A DNA stretch of 35,958 nt from Aestuariivirga sp. (GCA_030680855.1 JAUXUN010000060.1:1-35958), one strand, 5' to 3'. Shown: positions 16,366 to 26,217, counted from the stretch's first letter. A program made the numbers and translations. Notes: a model not told the origin generated them from the sequence alone.

Positions 16366-17759
16366 CAGCGCAGCGTCATTTGCAATTTACGCCCGCCGCG
16401 GTTGATCTCGAATTCCCAATAACTTTCGTCTGCCGCAACCGCCCTCTGCAAATCGTCCACGCTGGCAATGGAAACCCCGTTCACTTCAAGCAGGATATCG
16501 CCCTTGCGGAAAAACCGCTTCGCCACGCCGCCTTTGATTTCAAGGGCAACAACACCACTAAGGCTTGAAGGCACACCGAGTTCTTCCGCCACCGCCGGCG
16601 AAAGATTGGCCACCACCATTCCTTGCAAGGGATTCTTTCCTTCCATGAGAGTTTCGGCCCGCTCGGTTGTTTCAGGCGCTGCCACAAGCCTGATGCTGGC
16701 CTCGCGCGCCTTGCCGTCCCGCTGGAACTCAATGATCGACTCCTGCCCGATCTTCGATGTCGCCACCCGGTAGTTGAACTCCTTGGCGTTTTCAACGGGA
16801 TGCCCATCGAGAGCCAGAATGACATCTCCCCGCTTCAGCCCGGCGGCCAGCAGTGGACTGTCCGGGTGAAGGCTGGCCACCAGGGCCCCTTCCGGCCGCG
16901 CGAAGCCAAGTGACTCCGCAATGTCGGCGGTCACATCCTGAAGGTTTGCCCCGCTCCATGGCCGTTGGATCTTCGTGCCGCTCTCCGCCGATTGCACCAC
17001 GGTTTTCACCATGTTGGCGGGAATGGAAAAGCCAATGCCAATGGAGCCGCCCGAGCGCGAGAAAATCGCCGTGTTGATGCCCACCAGCTCGCCCGCCATG
17101 TTAACCAGTGCGCCACCGGAGTTACCCGGGTTGATCGCCGCATCAGTCTGGATGAAGAACTGGTAGTCACTGATGCCAACTTGTGTGCGCGCCAGAGCGG
17201 AGACAATGCCATTGGTCACCGTCTGCCCCACGCCAAAGGGATTGCCGATCGCCAGCACAAGATCGCCCACTTCCAGATTGTCGGAGTCGCCGAAGGGCAG
17301 CGCCGCCAACTCCTCATCGCCCGCATCAATCTTGAGAATGGCAAGATCGCTGCGCTCATCGGCCAGAAGCAGCTTCGCCTCGAATTCGCGCTTGTCGGCC
17401 AGCACCACGCGAATGTCCGTGCCGCCGCGGATCACATGGTTGTTGGTCACAATCAGCCCGCCGGCATCAACGATCACGCCGGAGCCCAGCGAATTCTCCA
17501 CCTGCTTGCGCGGCCGGCTGAAATTGCCGCGCTCGCCGAAGAACTGGCGGAAGAACGGATCGTTGAACAACCCCTGCCGGGAATCCTGCGCCGCCAGGGT
17601 CTTTGAATAAACGTTCACAACGGCTGGCGCCGTCATCTTCACCACCGGCGCAAAGGAAAGCTGCATCTGCACCTGGGACTTGGGGACTGCCGTTTCCGCC
17701 AGTGCAACCGAACCCGACAGGGCGAAACAGGTGAAAACCAAAGCTATTAACCAGCGCAT
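16365..17759 (-). CDS. Do/DegQ-type periplasmic serine endoprotease
   Basis: The product (464 residues from the chosen start) has an N-terminal signal sequence MRWLIALVFTCFALSGSVAL with likely cleavage near ALA-ET, a trypsin-like domain and two PDZ domains (about 268-355 and 375-460). The catalytic triad is H108 (TNNHV), D138 (RSDLAIL) and S214 (GNSGGALV). Such proteases degrade or refold damaged envelope proteins in the periplasm. The start at 17759 is preferred over one 11 codons upstream because GGAG lies just before it and because it begins the signal peptide directly. It is translationally coupled to rarA. It could be called DegP or DegQ; the sequence alone does not separate them. Confidence 0.93.
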   Translation of the reverse strand: MRWLIALVFTCFALSGSVALAETAVPKSQVQMQLSFAPVVKMTAPAVVNVYSKTLAAQDSRQGLFNDPFFRQFFGERGNFSRPRKQVENSLGSGVIVDAGGLIVTNNHVIRGGTDIRVVLADKREFEAKLLLADERSDLAILKIDAGDEELAALPFGDSDNLEVGDLVLAIGNPFGVGQTVTNGIVSALARTQVGISDYQFFIQTDAAINPGNSGGALVNMAGELVGINTAIFSRSGGSIGIGFSIPANMVKTVVQSAESGTKIQRPWSGANLQDVTADIAESLGFARPEGALVASLHPDSPLLAAGLKRGDVILALDGHPVENAKEFNYRVATSKIGQESIIEFQRDGKAREASIRLVAAPETTERAETLMEGKNPLQGMVVANLSPAVAEELGVPSSLSGVVALEIKGGVAKRFFRKGDILLEVNGVSIASVDDLQRAVAADESYWEFEINRGGRKLQMTLR

Positions 17760-17876
17760 TTCAGCTCCAAATTCTCCAGACTGTTCTATCAAGTCGCCCG
17801 CTTTGGCGATATGATGGCCGTCATAAGATTATAGCACGAATCGCCGAAACACACCCTTTTTGCAAAGCCCCCGGAC

Positions 17877-19049
17877 ATGCTTAACACCACCACAAACATG
17901 ACCTTTGAATCCGCCGCGGCGGCGTCCCTTGCCCTGAAGCCCGATGCACCCCTGTTCTGTTTCAGCGCCCCGCAATTGCTTGCGCGCGCCCAGATTTTTC
18001 TCAAAGGCTTCCCGGGTGAGGTGACCTTCGCGGTCAAGGCCAATTCGTCATCCCAGGTGATCAAGGGTTTGGCCGATGCCGGCGTCAGGGCCTGGGACGT
18101 GGCCTCCGTCCATGAAATGGCCACGGTCAGCAAAATCGTTCCCAAAGCCCGCTTCCATTATCACAATCCGGTCAAGTCGCGCCGTGAAATCAGTGACGCC
18201 TGCAAGGTCCACAAATGCCGGCGCTATGTCGTGGACTGCCGCGAAGAGCTCGCAAAAATTGCCGATGTCATTGGCCCTGGGAAAGACATCGAAATCGCCG
18301 TGCGCTTTGTGCTGCCCCGCGACCGCGCTTCATCGGCCCATGATTTTTCCACTAAGTTTGGCGCCCCCGACCATATCTGCGTCGAGCTGCTGAAGCAGGT
18401 CGTGGCCCTCGGCTACACGCCCCTTCTCACCTTTCATCCCGGCTCCCAGGCCACGGATCCGAACACCTATGTACGCCACATTGAGGCCGCTGCCCGCATC
18501 GCCCGCACCGCGGATGTATCGATATCGATGCTCAACGTCGGCGGCGGCTTTCCCGTCAATTATGTGCTGAGCCCGGCACCTGAGCCCCAAATTTTTTTCG
18601 AGGCCATCGAGAAAGCTGTGCTCAAGGCCTTCGGAAAGGCCAACAGGCCGGCGCTGGAATGCGAGCCGGGCCGTGGATTGGTCGCAACTTGCATGTCGCT
18701 GCTCACCCGCGTGAAGCTTGTCTGCACCGATGGTGATGACATCTTCATCAATGACGGGGTTTACGGCGGCCTCATGGAATACATGCAGGTGCCCGAACTG
18801 GAACCACCCTTCCGGGTGATCCGCAATGGCAAGGTCATTGAAGGCCCCACCAAATCATGGAAGGTTTTTGGCCCCACCTGCGATCCCCTCGACGTGCTGC
18901 CCCATAGGCTCGATATCCTCGCCGAACTGCGCGAGGATGATTACATCGAATTCGGCTCGCTCGGCGCCTATGGCCTCGCCACCATGACCAATTTCAACGG
19001 CTATGGCGGCAATGCCATAATCAGTGTGGATCGGGTTTTAGCGCTTTAA
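17877..19049 (+). CDS. Ornithine/lysine decarboxylase, alanine-racemase fold (type III PLP)
   Basis: The 390-residue enzyme matches eukaryotic-type ornithine decarboxylase: the PLP-binding lysine is K54 in FAVKAN, the phosphate-binding loop is GGGFP (222-226), EPGRGL lies at 263-268, the catalytic cysteine is C335 in GPTCDPLD, and Y365 is in the GAYG motif. It should decarboxylate ornithine to putrescine, the first step of polyamine synthesis; some relatives also accept lysine, and I cannot decide the preference. It starts at ATG 17877, divergent from the Do-type protease (117 bases between start codons). The transporter gene behind it, 77 bases on, could share its transcript. Confidence 0.92.
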   Translation: MLNTTTNMTFESAAAASLALKPDAPLFCFSAPQLLARAQIFLKGFPGEVTFAVKANSSSQVIKGLADAGVRAWDVASVHEMATVSKIVPKARFHYHNPVKSRREISDACKVHKCRRYVVDCREELAKIADVIGPGKDIEIAVRFVLPRDRASSAHDFSTKFGAPDHICVELLKQVVALGYTPLLTFHPGSQATDPNTYVRHIEAAARIARTADVSISMLNVGGGFPVNYVLSPAPEPQIFFEAIEKAVLKAFGKANRPALECEPGRGLVATCMSLLTRVKLVCTDGDDIFINDGVYGGLMEYMQVPELEPPFRVIRNGKVIEGPTKSWKVFGPTCDPLDVLPHRLDILAELREDDYIEFGSLGAYGLATMTNFNGYGGNAIISVDRVLAL

Positions 19050-19126
19050 GCACATCTGCACCCGTACATCGCAGCCATGCAGGTAGCGATCTTGCCGCCT
19101 TCAGCCGCCTACCCTAAGCACTGAAC

Positions 19127-19999
19127 ATGCATGTCTCACCAAACTTGCGCGGCATCGCCTGCATGGTCCTGGCCAGCGGCACGTTTGTGGCCAATGACAG
19201 TTTCATGAAGCTCGTGCTGGCCGATACGCCGCCGCTGCAGGTTCTCCTGATGCGCGGTATCGCTGCCACCATCTGGTGCCTGCCCCTGGTTTTCATCATG
19301 GGTTACGCCCGCGATATTCCCCGCGTACTCAATCCCTGGGTCCTTCTGCGCGCCGCGTTCGAAATCCTCGCCGTTGTCAGTTTTATCATGGCGCTCAAGC
19401 ACATGCCCATAGGCGATATTACCGCCATTTTCCAAACCTCCCCCCTGCTTGTGGTAGCTGGCGTTTCATTGATCTGGGGTGAGCGGATCGGCGGCCTGCG
19501 CATGGTGCTCATTGCCCTTGCCATTACCGGCGCATTGCTGATTGCCCAGCCCGGCAGTTCCACCGCTTCGCCCTATGCGGCGTTTGGCGTGCTTACCGCC
19601 ATAGGCTCCGCGCTGCGCGATATCGCGGGCAAGAACGTGCCCCATGACATTCCGGGCCTCGTGGTTGCCCTCGCCACCATTATCGCGGTTATGGCTGTTG
19701 CCGGATTCATTACTGCATTTTTTGAAACCTGGGTTCCCCCCAGCCGTTCCAACATTCTCATGATGCTGGCGGCGGGATTATTTTTGGTTGGCGGCCACAC
19801 CTTCGTGTTTTTGGCCTTCCGCTTTGCCAGGGCGGCGGCGGTTGCTCCCTTCTACTACACCTTCACCCTGTGGGCCGTGCTCTCCGGCCTGATTGTCTTT
19901 GGCGATGTTCCGAATTGGCTGTCGATTCTCGGAATGCTGCTTATTCTCACCAGCGGCCTTGCCAGCGTAGCCATGGATCAGCGCTGGATAAAGCAATAA
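19127..19999 (+). CDS. EamA/DMT-family transporter
   Basis: The 290-residue protein has about ten hydrophobic helices in two halves, as in EamA permeases: the first repeat begins GIACMVLASGTFVANDSFMK and contains TAIFQTSPLLVVAGV, the second begins after the GSALRDIAGKNVP loop and contains APFYYTFTLWAVLSG. It shares only general architecture with the other EamA protein in the window. The substrate is unknown. It lies 77 bases after the ornithine decarboxylase gene on the same strand; a role in polyamine or amino-acid movement is possible but unproven. It converges with the methyltransferase gene with 9 bases between stops and no evident terminator. Confidence 0.9.
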   Translation: MHVSPNLRGIACMVLASGTFVANDSFMKLVLADTPPLQVLLMRGIAATIWCLPLVFIMGYARDIPRVLNPWVLLRAAFEILAVVSFIMALKHMPIGDITAIFQTSPLLVVAGVSLIWGERIGGLRMVLIALAITGALLIAQPGSSTASPYAAFGVLTAIGSALRDIAGKNVPHDIPGLVVALATIIAVMAVAGFITAFFETWVPPSRSNILMMLAAGLFLVGGHTFVFLAFRFARAAAVAPFYYTFTLWAVLSGLIVFGDVPNWLSILGMLLILTSGLASVAMDQRWIKQ

Positions 20000-20008
20000 G
20001 GTCAGGTT

Positions 20009-21556
20009 CTATTGGGCAATTCCCAAGGCTTTCATGATCGGCAGCCGCTTGCCCTGGAAATCAACCGCCATGTCGCGCAAGGCGGAAAGGTTTTCTTCTT
20101 TCGTTTCAATGGTCTTTCCGCCCTTGATGAGCCGCTGGCCTTGTGCGTCCAACGAACCCCAAGCATCGGCCGCCCACTCCGCAGGAAGCTTCCTGGCATT
20201 CTTGATGGATTTCAAAAACAATTGCTGAAAACGTGTCACCCCAACGGCTCCGCCGATAACCGGGCTGGCAAGAGACGTCGTGCCGGATGAAAACTCCGCA
20301 TTGGCGATCAATGCGGCATTGAGGGAATTGCTGGTCGGCTGCGCCAGCTTGCTCTGCGTCGGATTCTGCGTGGGGCACACGTGCCCTGAACCAATCAGCA
20401 ATGCCAGCACCTGCATTATCTGCGCGTGGTTCTGCTTTGGCGGCCCCGCCAGCAGTTCGGTTCCGGTCTTGGGAATGAAGGCGTTGTGTGCAAGAAGGTC
20501 CAGAACCGGCAGGAAGGCCTCTTCCTGAAATTTCGTTTCACCCAATACCCCCATGATGCTGAGCGGCACCTCGGCAACCGGCGTCATGAGGACAAACGAA
20601 TGCGCTTTCACGCGTGCGGCCTGTTCGTGCGGCGGCATCGGCCTTGCCCCCTTCACCCAGATGTCCTTCCGGAACTGCTGGTTGACCATGTAATCACGCA
20701 CTGACTCTTTGAGGATGGGATGCTTGATATCATTCAACAGCTTCTGCTGGTCGGCCGTAAGGTTCATGCCATCATGATGCTCGATGAAACTGGCCGATGC
20801 CGCGAAGGAAAGCTTGGCCTCCGACAGGAATTCCGCCACGTCGGAGAATGGCATGGGCAGCCAGTCCGCGTTGAAATACTCGTGCGCCACATAGTGGCGG
20901 TCCTGCGCCTGGATCTTCACCAGCCGGTCGGCCACCGCCGGATTGGCTTTGAAATACCCGGCTTTCGAATCCACCACGCTCTGCGCGAACGCAAGGGCCC
21001 CATCGACTTTGGAAAGGACGCCCAGGCCTTCACCCGAAGCCAGATCCGCGTGCAGGTTCATAAGATGGCGCAACGGCATCGCCGCCGACCATCCCGGCGT
21101 CGAATTGTAAGAGATGTACAGTATGCCGCCAATCGCCAGGTGCTGGCGCGCGATCCTGACTATGATCCGGCGATTGGCATCGGAAATCCACGACCAGATG
21201 CCGTGCAAAACAATGACGTCAAATACTGGAAGATCATCGCGCGCGGCCAATTCCTCAAAGGAGGAATCCAGCACGCGGATATCCGCGCCTGAAGCCGCGG
21301 CCAAATCCTTGGCATTGGCAGCCTGTGCCGGATTGAAATCGGTCCCCCAATACTCGCCCGGCACGGTTGCGGCATGAACATTGAGGGATAGCCCCTGCCC
21401 ATAACCCAGTTCCAGGTAGCGCAACGGCCTGCCCACGCGGTGGCTCTGCATCTTTGAAAGCAGCGCAAACTCCAGCATCACCGGGGAAAGATCGCGGTAA
21501 TAGCCATGGGTGTAGCCAATGTCAGCCCGGTAGCCGAAGGTCCAATCATCTGGCAT
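20009..21556 (-). CDS. SAM-dependent methyltransferase with regulatory domain
   Basis: The product is 515 residues from the chosen ATG at 21556, which has a GGGGGA ribosome site at good distance; the frame extends 20 codons further, but that stretch is not protein-like and runs into the rplQ terminator. A class I methyltransferase domain is seen at about 20-200, with motif I YLELGYGQGLS (47-57) and the acidic strand VFDVIVLHGIWSWI. The middle part matches the methyltransferase regulatory domain type (HEYFNADWLPMPFSDVAEFL). The C-terminal 150 residues are less clear. Members of this group are annotated only as methyltransferases; substrate unknown. It lies between the EamA gene (convergent) and rplQ (same strand, but separated by a terminator). 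Confidence 0.85.
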   Translation of the reverse strand: MPDDWTFGYRADIGYTHGYYRDLSPVMLEFALLSKMQSHRVGRPLRYLELGYGQGLSLNVHAATVPGEYWGTDFNPAQAANAKDLAAASGADIRVLDSSFEELAARDDLPVFDVIVLHGIWSWISDANRRIIVRIARQHLAIGGILYISYNSTPGWSAAMPLRHLMNLHADLASGEGLGVLSKVDGALAFAQSVVDSKAGYFKANPAVADRLVKIQAQDRHYVAHEYFNADWLPMPFSDVAEFLSEAKLSFAASASFIEHHDGMNLTADQQKLLNDIKHPILKESVRDYMVNQQFRKDIWVKGARPMPPHEQAARVKAHSFVLMTPVAEVPLSIMGVLGETKFQEEAFLPVLDLLAHNAFIPKTGTELLAGPPKQNHAQIMQVLALLIGSGHVCPTQNPTQSKLAQPTSNSLNAALIANAEFSSGTTSLASPVIGGAVGVTRFQQLFLKSIKNARKLPAEWAADAWGSLDAQGQRLIKGGKTIETKEENLSALRDMAVDFQGKRLPIMKALGIAQ

Positions 21557-21614
21557 TTTTTGGTCCCCCAATGGGAAGCCCCTTTCTCCTCCGATTCTGG
21601 GAATAGACAAAAGC

Positions 21615-21643
21615 AAAAAAGGGCAGGATTTCTCCTGCCCTTT
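21615..21643 (-). terminator. Terminator of the ribosomal protein operon
   Basis: On the minus strand GGGCAGGA and TCCTGCCC (21621-21640) form an eight-base stem with a GAAA tetraloop, flanked by A3 before and T6 after. This is a textbook intrinsic terminator, 25 bases after the rplQ stop, ending the long ribosomal transcript. Confidence 0.92.
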
Positions 21644-21667
21644 GAAACTCTTCGGTAGCTGGACGGC

Positions 21668-22099
21668 TTACGCCGCGACAGCTTCCTTGGACTCTTCGCC
21701 CGACTTCATCGATGGGCCTGAATCCTTGCCCTTTTCAGATGGATCGCGGTCCACAAATTCGATGACAGCCATCGGCGCATTGTCGCCAAAGCGGAAACCC
21801 GCCTTCATGATGCGGGCATAACCGCCCTGGCGGTCCTTGAAGCGCGCCGCAAGGATATCAAACAGCTTCTTCACCTGCGTTTCATCGCGCACCTGGCTCA
21901 TCGCCTGGCGCCGGGCATGCAGTCCGCCCTTCTTGGCGAGCGTGATCAGCTTCTCGATCACCGGGCGCAAATCCTTGGCCTTTGGCAGGGTGGTGACGAT
22001 CTGCTCATGCTTGATCAATGCCGCCGACATGTTGGCAAACATCGCCAGACGATGCGGAACCGTGCGGTTGAACCGGCGACCTCTAAAACCATGACGCAT
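21668..22099 (-). CDS. rplQ: 50S ribosomal protein L17
   Basis: The 143-residue protein begins [20 protein letters not shown], the conserved start of L17, and has the LVTLAK-like segment [17 protein letters not shown]. After the core (about 120 residues) comes a charged, Ser/Glu/Lys-rich tail ending in KEAVAA, as in many alphaproteobacteria. L17 sits near the exit tunnel of the large subunit. It is the last gene of the alpha operon, 47 bases after rpoA. Confidence 0.98.
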   Translation of the reverse strand: MRHGFRGRRFNRTVPHRLAMFANMSAALIKHEQIVTTLPKAKDLRPVIEKLITLAKKGGLHARRQAMSQVRDETQVKKLFDILAARFKDRQGGYARIMKAGFRFGDNAPMAVIEFVDRDPSEKGKDSGPSMKSGEESKEAVAA

Positions 22100-22146
22100 A
22101 ACCGTTCTCCTTAAACCCGCCTGGCCTCGGCCAAGCGCTTAATTTC

Positions 22147-23169
22147 TCAATAGTGGGTTTCAAACTTCTTGGCGAGATCTTCGATGTTCTCAGGCGGCCA
22201 GTTCGGCACTTCCATGCCGAGATGCAAGCCCATCTGCGCCAGAACTTCCTTGATCTCGTTTAGCGACTTGCGGCCGAAGTTCGGGGTACGGAGCATTTCC
22301 GCTTCCGACTTCTGGATCAGGTCGCCGATGTAAACGATGTTGTCGTTCTTCAGGCAGTTGGCCGAACGCACTGAAAGCTCAAGCTCGTCAACCTTCTTGA
22401 GAAGGGCGGCATTGAATTCCAGTTCGGGGCGGGCCTCTTCAAGCACAACCTTGGAAGGTTCGGCGAAGTTGATGAACACCGTGAGCTGGTCCTGCAGGAT
22501 GCGCGCCGCATAGGCAACAGCGTCTTCAGGAGTCATCGAGCCATCGGTTTCAACCGTCATGATCAGCTTGTCGTAGTCGAGAATCTGGCCCTCGCGGGTG
22601 TTCTCGATCTTGTAGGACACGCGGCGCACCGGGCTGTAAATTGAGTCAACCGGAATAAGGCCAATGGGCGCATCTTCCGGGCGGTTGCGCTCGGAGGAAA
22701 CATAACCCTTGCCCGTGTTCACGGTGAATTCCATGCGTACTTCTGCGCCTTCATCCAGGGTGCAGATCACGTGCTCAGGGTTGAGCACATGAATGTCGGC
22801 GGTCTGCTGAATGTCGCCGGCACGGACCACGCCCGGGCCTTCCTTGCGAAGCGAAACCCGCTTGGGGCCTTCCGCATGCATCGCCAGGGCAATTTCCTTG
22901 ATGTTCAAGACGATGTCGGTCACGTCTTCGCGCACCCCGGCAATCGACGAAAATTCGTGCAAAACGCCGTCGATCTGAACCGAAGAAACAGCGGCGCCCT
23001 GAAGGGACGAAAGAAGAATACGGCGCAGCGCATTGCCCAGCGTCGTGCCGAAGCCGCGCTCCAGCGGCTCAGCCACCATGGTTGCAACCTTGCGGCGCTC
23101 GCGGCCCGGCTGGATGTCGAGCTTGGTCGGCCTGATGAGTTCCTGCCAGTTTTTTTGATTTACATGCAT
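22147..23169 (-). CDS. rpoA: RNA polymerase subunit alpha
   Basis: The product is 340 residues when started at the ATG at 23169 ([14 protein letters not shown]), the normal alphaproteobacterial start and length; a further 24 codons upstream are open but not conserved in character. The N-terminal domain (to about 235) holds the dimerisation motifs, such as [17 protein letters not shown]. The C-terminal domain (from about 250) has the helix-hairpin-helix region with [17 protein letters not shown] that binds UP elements and activators. The 99-base gap to rpsK is larger than most in the cluster. Confidence 0.98.
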   Translation of the reverse strand: MHVNQKNWQELIRPTKLDIQPGRERRKVATMVAEPLERGFGTTLGNALRRILLSSLQGAAVSSVQIDGVLHEFSSIAGVREDVTDIVLNIKEIALAMHAEGPKRVSLRKEGPGVVRAGDIQQTADIHVLNPEHVICTLDEGAEVRMEFTVNTGKGYVSSERNRPEDAPIGLIPVDSIYSPVRRVSYKIENTREGQILDYDKLIMTVETDGSMTPEDAVAYAARILQDQLTVFINFAEPSKVVLEEARPELEFNAALLKKVDELELSVRSANCLKNDNIVYIGDLIQKSEAEMLRTPNFGRKSLNEIKEVLAQMGLHLGMEVPNWPPENIEDLAKKFETHY

Positions 23170-23268
23170 TTTTGCTATCCCGTGGATTTCCCGGATGAGC
23201 AGGAAAATGCTCTCCGGTTCTCGGCCTCTTTTACTGGGCATCCCAAAGGGAAGCCCATGACTAACCTG

Positions 23269-23658
23269 TTAGACGCGGCGCCGCTTTGGTGGACGGCAGC
23301 CATTGTGCGGAATGGGTGTCACGTCGCGGATCGATGTCACCTGCAGGCCACAGGCCTGCAAGGCGCGCAAAGCTGACTCGCGGCCCGAACCGGGACCGGT
23401 GACTTCAACCTCAACCGTCCGCATGCCGTGCTCCATGGCAGCGCGCGCAACCTGCTCGCCCGCCATCTGGGCGGCATAGGGCGTGGACTTCCGCGAACCC
23501 TTGAACCCGAGTTTTCCAGCCGAGGCCCAGACGATCGTGTTGCCCTGAACGTCGGTAATGGTGATCATCGTGTTGTTGAACGACGAATTGACGTGAACCA
23601 CGCCGGACGAGATGTTCTTGCGCTCTTTGCGGCGCGGACGTGCTGCTTCTTTAGCCAT
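23269..23658 (-). CDS. rpsK: 30S ribosomal protein S11
   Basis: The 129-residue product contains the S11 landmarks [36 protein letters not shown] and the C-terminal [19 protein letters not shown]11 forms part of the platform of the small subunit next to the mRNA exit. It starts 11 bases after the rpsM stop. Confidence 0.98.
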   Translation of the reverse strand: MAKEAARPRRKERKNISSGVVHVNSSFNNTMITITDVQGNTIVWASAGKLGFKGSRKSTPYAAQMAGEQVARAAMEHGMRTVEVEVTGPGSGRESALRALQACGLQVTSIRDVTPIPHNGCRPPKRRRV

Positions 23659-23669
23659 GATCTGAGCCC

Positions 23670-24038
23670 TTACTTCTTCTTGCCGGCGATGGCCTTGGCG
23701 GGGCCCTTGCGTGTGCGTGCATTGGTGTGGGTGCGCTGGCCGCGAACCGGCAGGCTCTTGCGGTGACGGGTGCCGCGGTAGCAGCCCAAGTCCGTCAAGC
23801 GCTTGATATTGATGGAAACTTCGCGGCGAAGGTCACCTTCCACCATGTAATCGCGGTCAATCACTTCGCGGATCGCCAGAACCTCGGCATCGCTCAGCTC
23901 GTTGACCCGCTTGGAATGTGGAATCTTGACCTTGTCCATGATTTCGGCAGCGTTAACCGGGCCGATTCCATGGATGTAGCGCAGCGCAATAACGGCCCGC
24001 TTGTTGGTTGGTATATTTACGCCTGCAATACGGGCCAC
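23670..24038 (-). CDS. rpsM: 30S ribosomal protein S13
   Basis: The 122-residue product begins [20 protein letters not shown] and contains YIHGIG, RRGTRHRK-like [19 protein letters not shown] and a basic C-terminal tail [12 protein letters not shown] that reaches the tRNA anticodon region. S13 makes head-to-large-subunit bridges. A clear AGGAG ribosome site precedes it. It is the first gene after the 200-base gap behind adk and may have its own promoter. Confidence 0.98.
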   Translation of the reverse strand: MARIAGVNIPTNKRAVIALRYIHGIGPVNAAEIMDKVKIPHSKRVNELSDAEVLAIREVIDRDYMVEGDLRREVSINIKRLTDLGCYRGTRHRKSLPVRGQRTHTNARTRKGPAKAIAGKKK

Positions 24039-24185
24039 TCATTTTCTCCTAAGCTTTCCAAGGACTTAAGAAGTCCAAGGGCTCATTTCTGTTATAGTCA
24101 CACCTGACGCTTCAATAGCGCAAAGCCGCGCTCTGGAAGGTTTCCCTCCCCGAGCCAGCTCGTATGCAGACCAAGATTGTGGGGT

Positions 24186-24214
24186 TCAATAGGCTGGAAT
24201 CGCTTACGCGTCAA
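24186..24214 (-). promoter_or_regulatory. Candidate internal promoter for rpsM-rpsK-rpoA-rplQ
   Basis: On the minus strand TTGACG (-35, 24209-24214) and TATTGA (-10, 24186-24191) are 17 bases apart, in the only large gap of the ribosomal cluster. The leader to rpsM then contains two hairpins: AGCGC/GCGCT (24117-24132) and GGACTT/AAGTCC (24062-24076), the latter just before the ribosome site. Confidence 0.55.
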
Positions 24215-24238
24215 CAGCATTGACCTACAAAAGTGGCC

Positions 24239-24889
24239 CTAAATCCCACCAAGAATGAGGCCGATTGAAGCCGTCACTACCTTGATGTCCGCCATCCCGT
24301 CCACACTGTGCAGATTGCCCCGCTTGGCATAGTAATTAACCAAAGGCGCCGTCTGCTTGTTGTAGACCATCAGGCGGTCTCTTACCGTCTTTTCATTGTC
24401 GTCGGCGCGCCGGGTGAACGTGGTTCCCCCGCACACGTCGCAAATTCCGTCCTTCTTCGGCCTGTCGAAGCTATCGTGATAGCCCTTGCCGCAGGTGGCG
24501 CAGGTGAAGCGTCCGGAAATGCGTTTCACCAGTTCCTCGTCCTCGACCTTCATTTCGATCACGGCATCAACCTTCTGGCCCCGTTCGGCCAGCATGCCGT
24601 CCAGGGCCTCCGCCTGGGCCGGCGTCCTGGGAAACCCGTCAAACACCACTCCGGCCTTGATGTCGGGTTGGTTCAACCGCTCGCCTACCACCGCCAGAAT
24701 GACCTCGTCAAAAACAAGGTCGCCGCGATCCATGATCGCCTTGGCCTTGAGTCCGATTTCGCTTCCCGCCGCAACCGCCGCCCGCAGCATGTCGCCCGTC
24801 GAGAGCTGCTTCATGCCCCGGCCCTGTTCAAGCAGCTTGGCTTGCGTGCCTTTTCCGGCACCCGGAGGTCCGAGCAGAATAATGTTCAT
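24239..24889 (-). CDS. adk: Adenylate kinase
   Basis: Adenylate kinase interconverts ATP + AMP and 2 ADP in the cytoplasm. The 216-residue product has the P-loop GPPGAGKGTQA (7-17), the AMP-binding segment STGDMLRAAV, and the FDGFPRTPAQAEAL motif. Its long LID domain carries four cysteines in CATCGKGYHD and CDVCGG, so it should bind a structural zinc, as in many Gram-positive and some alphaproteobacterial enzymes. The ATG overlaps the secY stop by four bases (ATGA), giving translational coupling. The next gene, rpsM, is 200 bases downstream. Confidence 0.98.
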   Translation of the reverse strand: MNIILLGPPGAGKGTQAKLLEQGRGMKQLSTGDMLRAAVAAGSEIGLKAKAIMDRGDLVFDEVILAVVGERLNQPDIKAGVVFDGFPRTPAQAEALDGMLAERGQKVDAVIEMKVEDEELVKRISGRFTCATCGKGYHDSFDRPKKDGICDVCGGTTFTRRADDNEKTVRDRLMVYNKQTAPLVNYYAKRGNLHSVDGMADIKVVTASIGLILGGI

Positions 24890-26217
24890 TTCCGGTTGCC
24901 GCGCAGCTTTGATTTCTTGATCAGGCCTTCATACTGCTGGGCGTAGAGGTGGCCCTGCAATTGCGCCACCGTATCCATGGTGACGCTAACGACAATAAGC
25001 AGCGAGGTCCCGCCGAAATAGAAGGGAACCCCGGTATAGCCGATCAGCAGTTCAGGCAGCAGGCACACAAGTGAGAGATAAAGGGCGCCGACAACCGTGA
25101 CGCGGGTCAGCACATAGTCGATGTATTCAGCGGTGCGCTCACCCGGACGAATGCCCGGAATGAACCCGCCATACTTCTTCAGGTTCTCCGCTGTCTCTTT
25201 CGGATTGAACATGATGGAGGTGTAGAAGAATGCGAAGAAAATAATCAGCATCACATAAAGGGCAAGAAACAGCGGCTGGCCGTGGCCCAATAGTGAAGTC
25301 ATTGCAATTAGCCAGTCCGGACCCTGCCCCGCGCTGAAATTTGCCACCGTGATCGGCAGCAGCAAGAGCGACGAGGCGAAAATCGGCGGAATAACGCCAG
25401 CCGTATTCAGCTTGAGCGGCAGATGCGAACTGTCGCCCTGGAAAACTTTTTGCCCGACCTGGCGCTTTGGATACTGAATAAGGAGGCGCCGTTGGGCCCG
25501 TTCAAACATCACGATAAAGGCAACAACGCCGAGCGCCATGATCATGATGCCCAGAATGACGAAGGTGGATAGCTGGCCCGTGCGCCCCAATTCCAGCATG
25601 GCCGCGATGCCGCCCGGCAAGCCTGCAACGATGCCCGCAAAAATGATCAGCGAAATCCCGTTGCCGATGCCGCGCGAGGTGATCTGCTCGCCCAGCCACA
25701 TCAGGAACACCGTGCCGCCGGTCAGCGTGATGACCGTGCTGGCGCGGAAAAACATGCCCGGTTCGGCAACGAGGTTGCCCTGCCCTTCAAGCCCAACGGC
25801 AATGCCATAGGCTTGCAATGCCGCCAGGACAACCGTGCCGTAGCGCGTGTACTGGTTCATCTTCTTGCGGCCGGACTCGCCTTCCTTCTTGAGTGCTTCA
25901 AGATGCGGCGAAACCGTGGTCATCAATTGCATGATAATGGAGGCCGAAATATACGGCATGATATTGAGGGCAAAAATCGCCATGCGGCCGAGAGCGCCGC
26001 CTGCCAGGCCGTTCACCCAGCCAAGTATGCCGGACGAGTTCTGCGCAGCAAATCTTGCCAGTTCAACGGTATCAATGCCGGGAATGGGAATGTAGGTGCC
26101 GAGGCGGTAAACAATCAAGGCACCCAGGGTGAACCAGATGCGGCTCTTCAAGTCTTCGGATTTGGCCAGGGCCCCGAAATTCAGGTTTGCCGCAAGTTGT
26201 TCAGCTGCCGATGCCAT
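24886..26217 (-). CDS. secY: Protein translocase subunit SecY
   Basis: SecY forms the protein-conducting channel of the inner membrane with SecE and SecG. The 443-residue product has ten hydrophobic helices; visible conserved parts are YIPIPGID near the plug, YISASIIMQL, the ERAQRRLLIQYPKRQVG loop, and the cytoplasmic C5 loop FIPGIRPGERTAEYIDYVLTR that contacts ribosome and SecA. It lies between rplO and adk, the standard spc-operon place; 63 bases separate it from rplO, with a short GAGCTT/AAGCTC hairpin. Confidence 0.98.
   Translation of the reverse strand: MASAAEQLAANLNFGALAKSEDLKSRIWFTLGALIVYRLGTYIPIPGIDTVELARFAAQNSSGILGWVNGLAGGALGRMAIFALNIMPYISASIIMQLMTTVSPHLEALKKEGESGRKKMNQYTRYGTVVLAALQAYGIAVGLEGQGNLVAEPGMFFRASTVITLTGGTVFLMWLGEQITSRGIGNGISLIIFAGIVAGLPGGIAAMLELGRTGQLSTFVILGIMIMALGVVAFIVMFERAQRRLLIQYPKRQVGQKVFQGDSSHLPLKLNTAGVIPPIFASSLLLLPITVANFSAGQGPDWLIAMTSLLGHGQPLFLALYVMLIIFFAFFYTSIMFNPKETAENLKKYGGFIPGIRPGERTAEYIDYVLTRVTVVGALYLSLVCLLPELLIGYTGVPFYFGGTSLLIVVSVTMDTVAQLQGHLYAQQYEGLIKKSKLRGNRK

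Noticed and set aside
23170-23241. N-terminal extension of rpoA by 24 codons
   Set aside because: The alpha subunit normally begins MHVNQKNW-like; the extra codons are not conserved in character and have no ribosome site.
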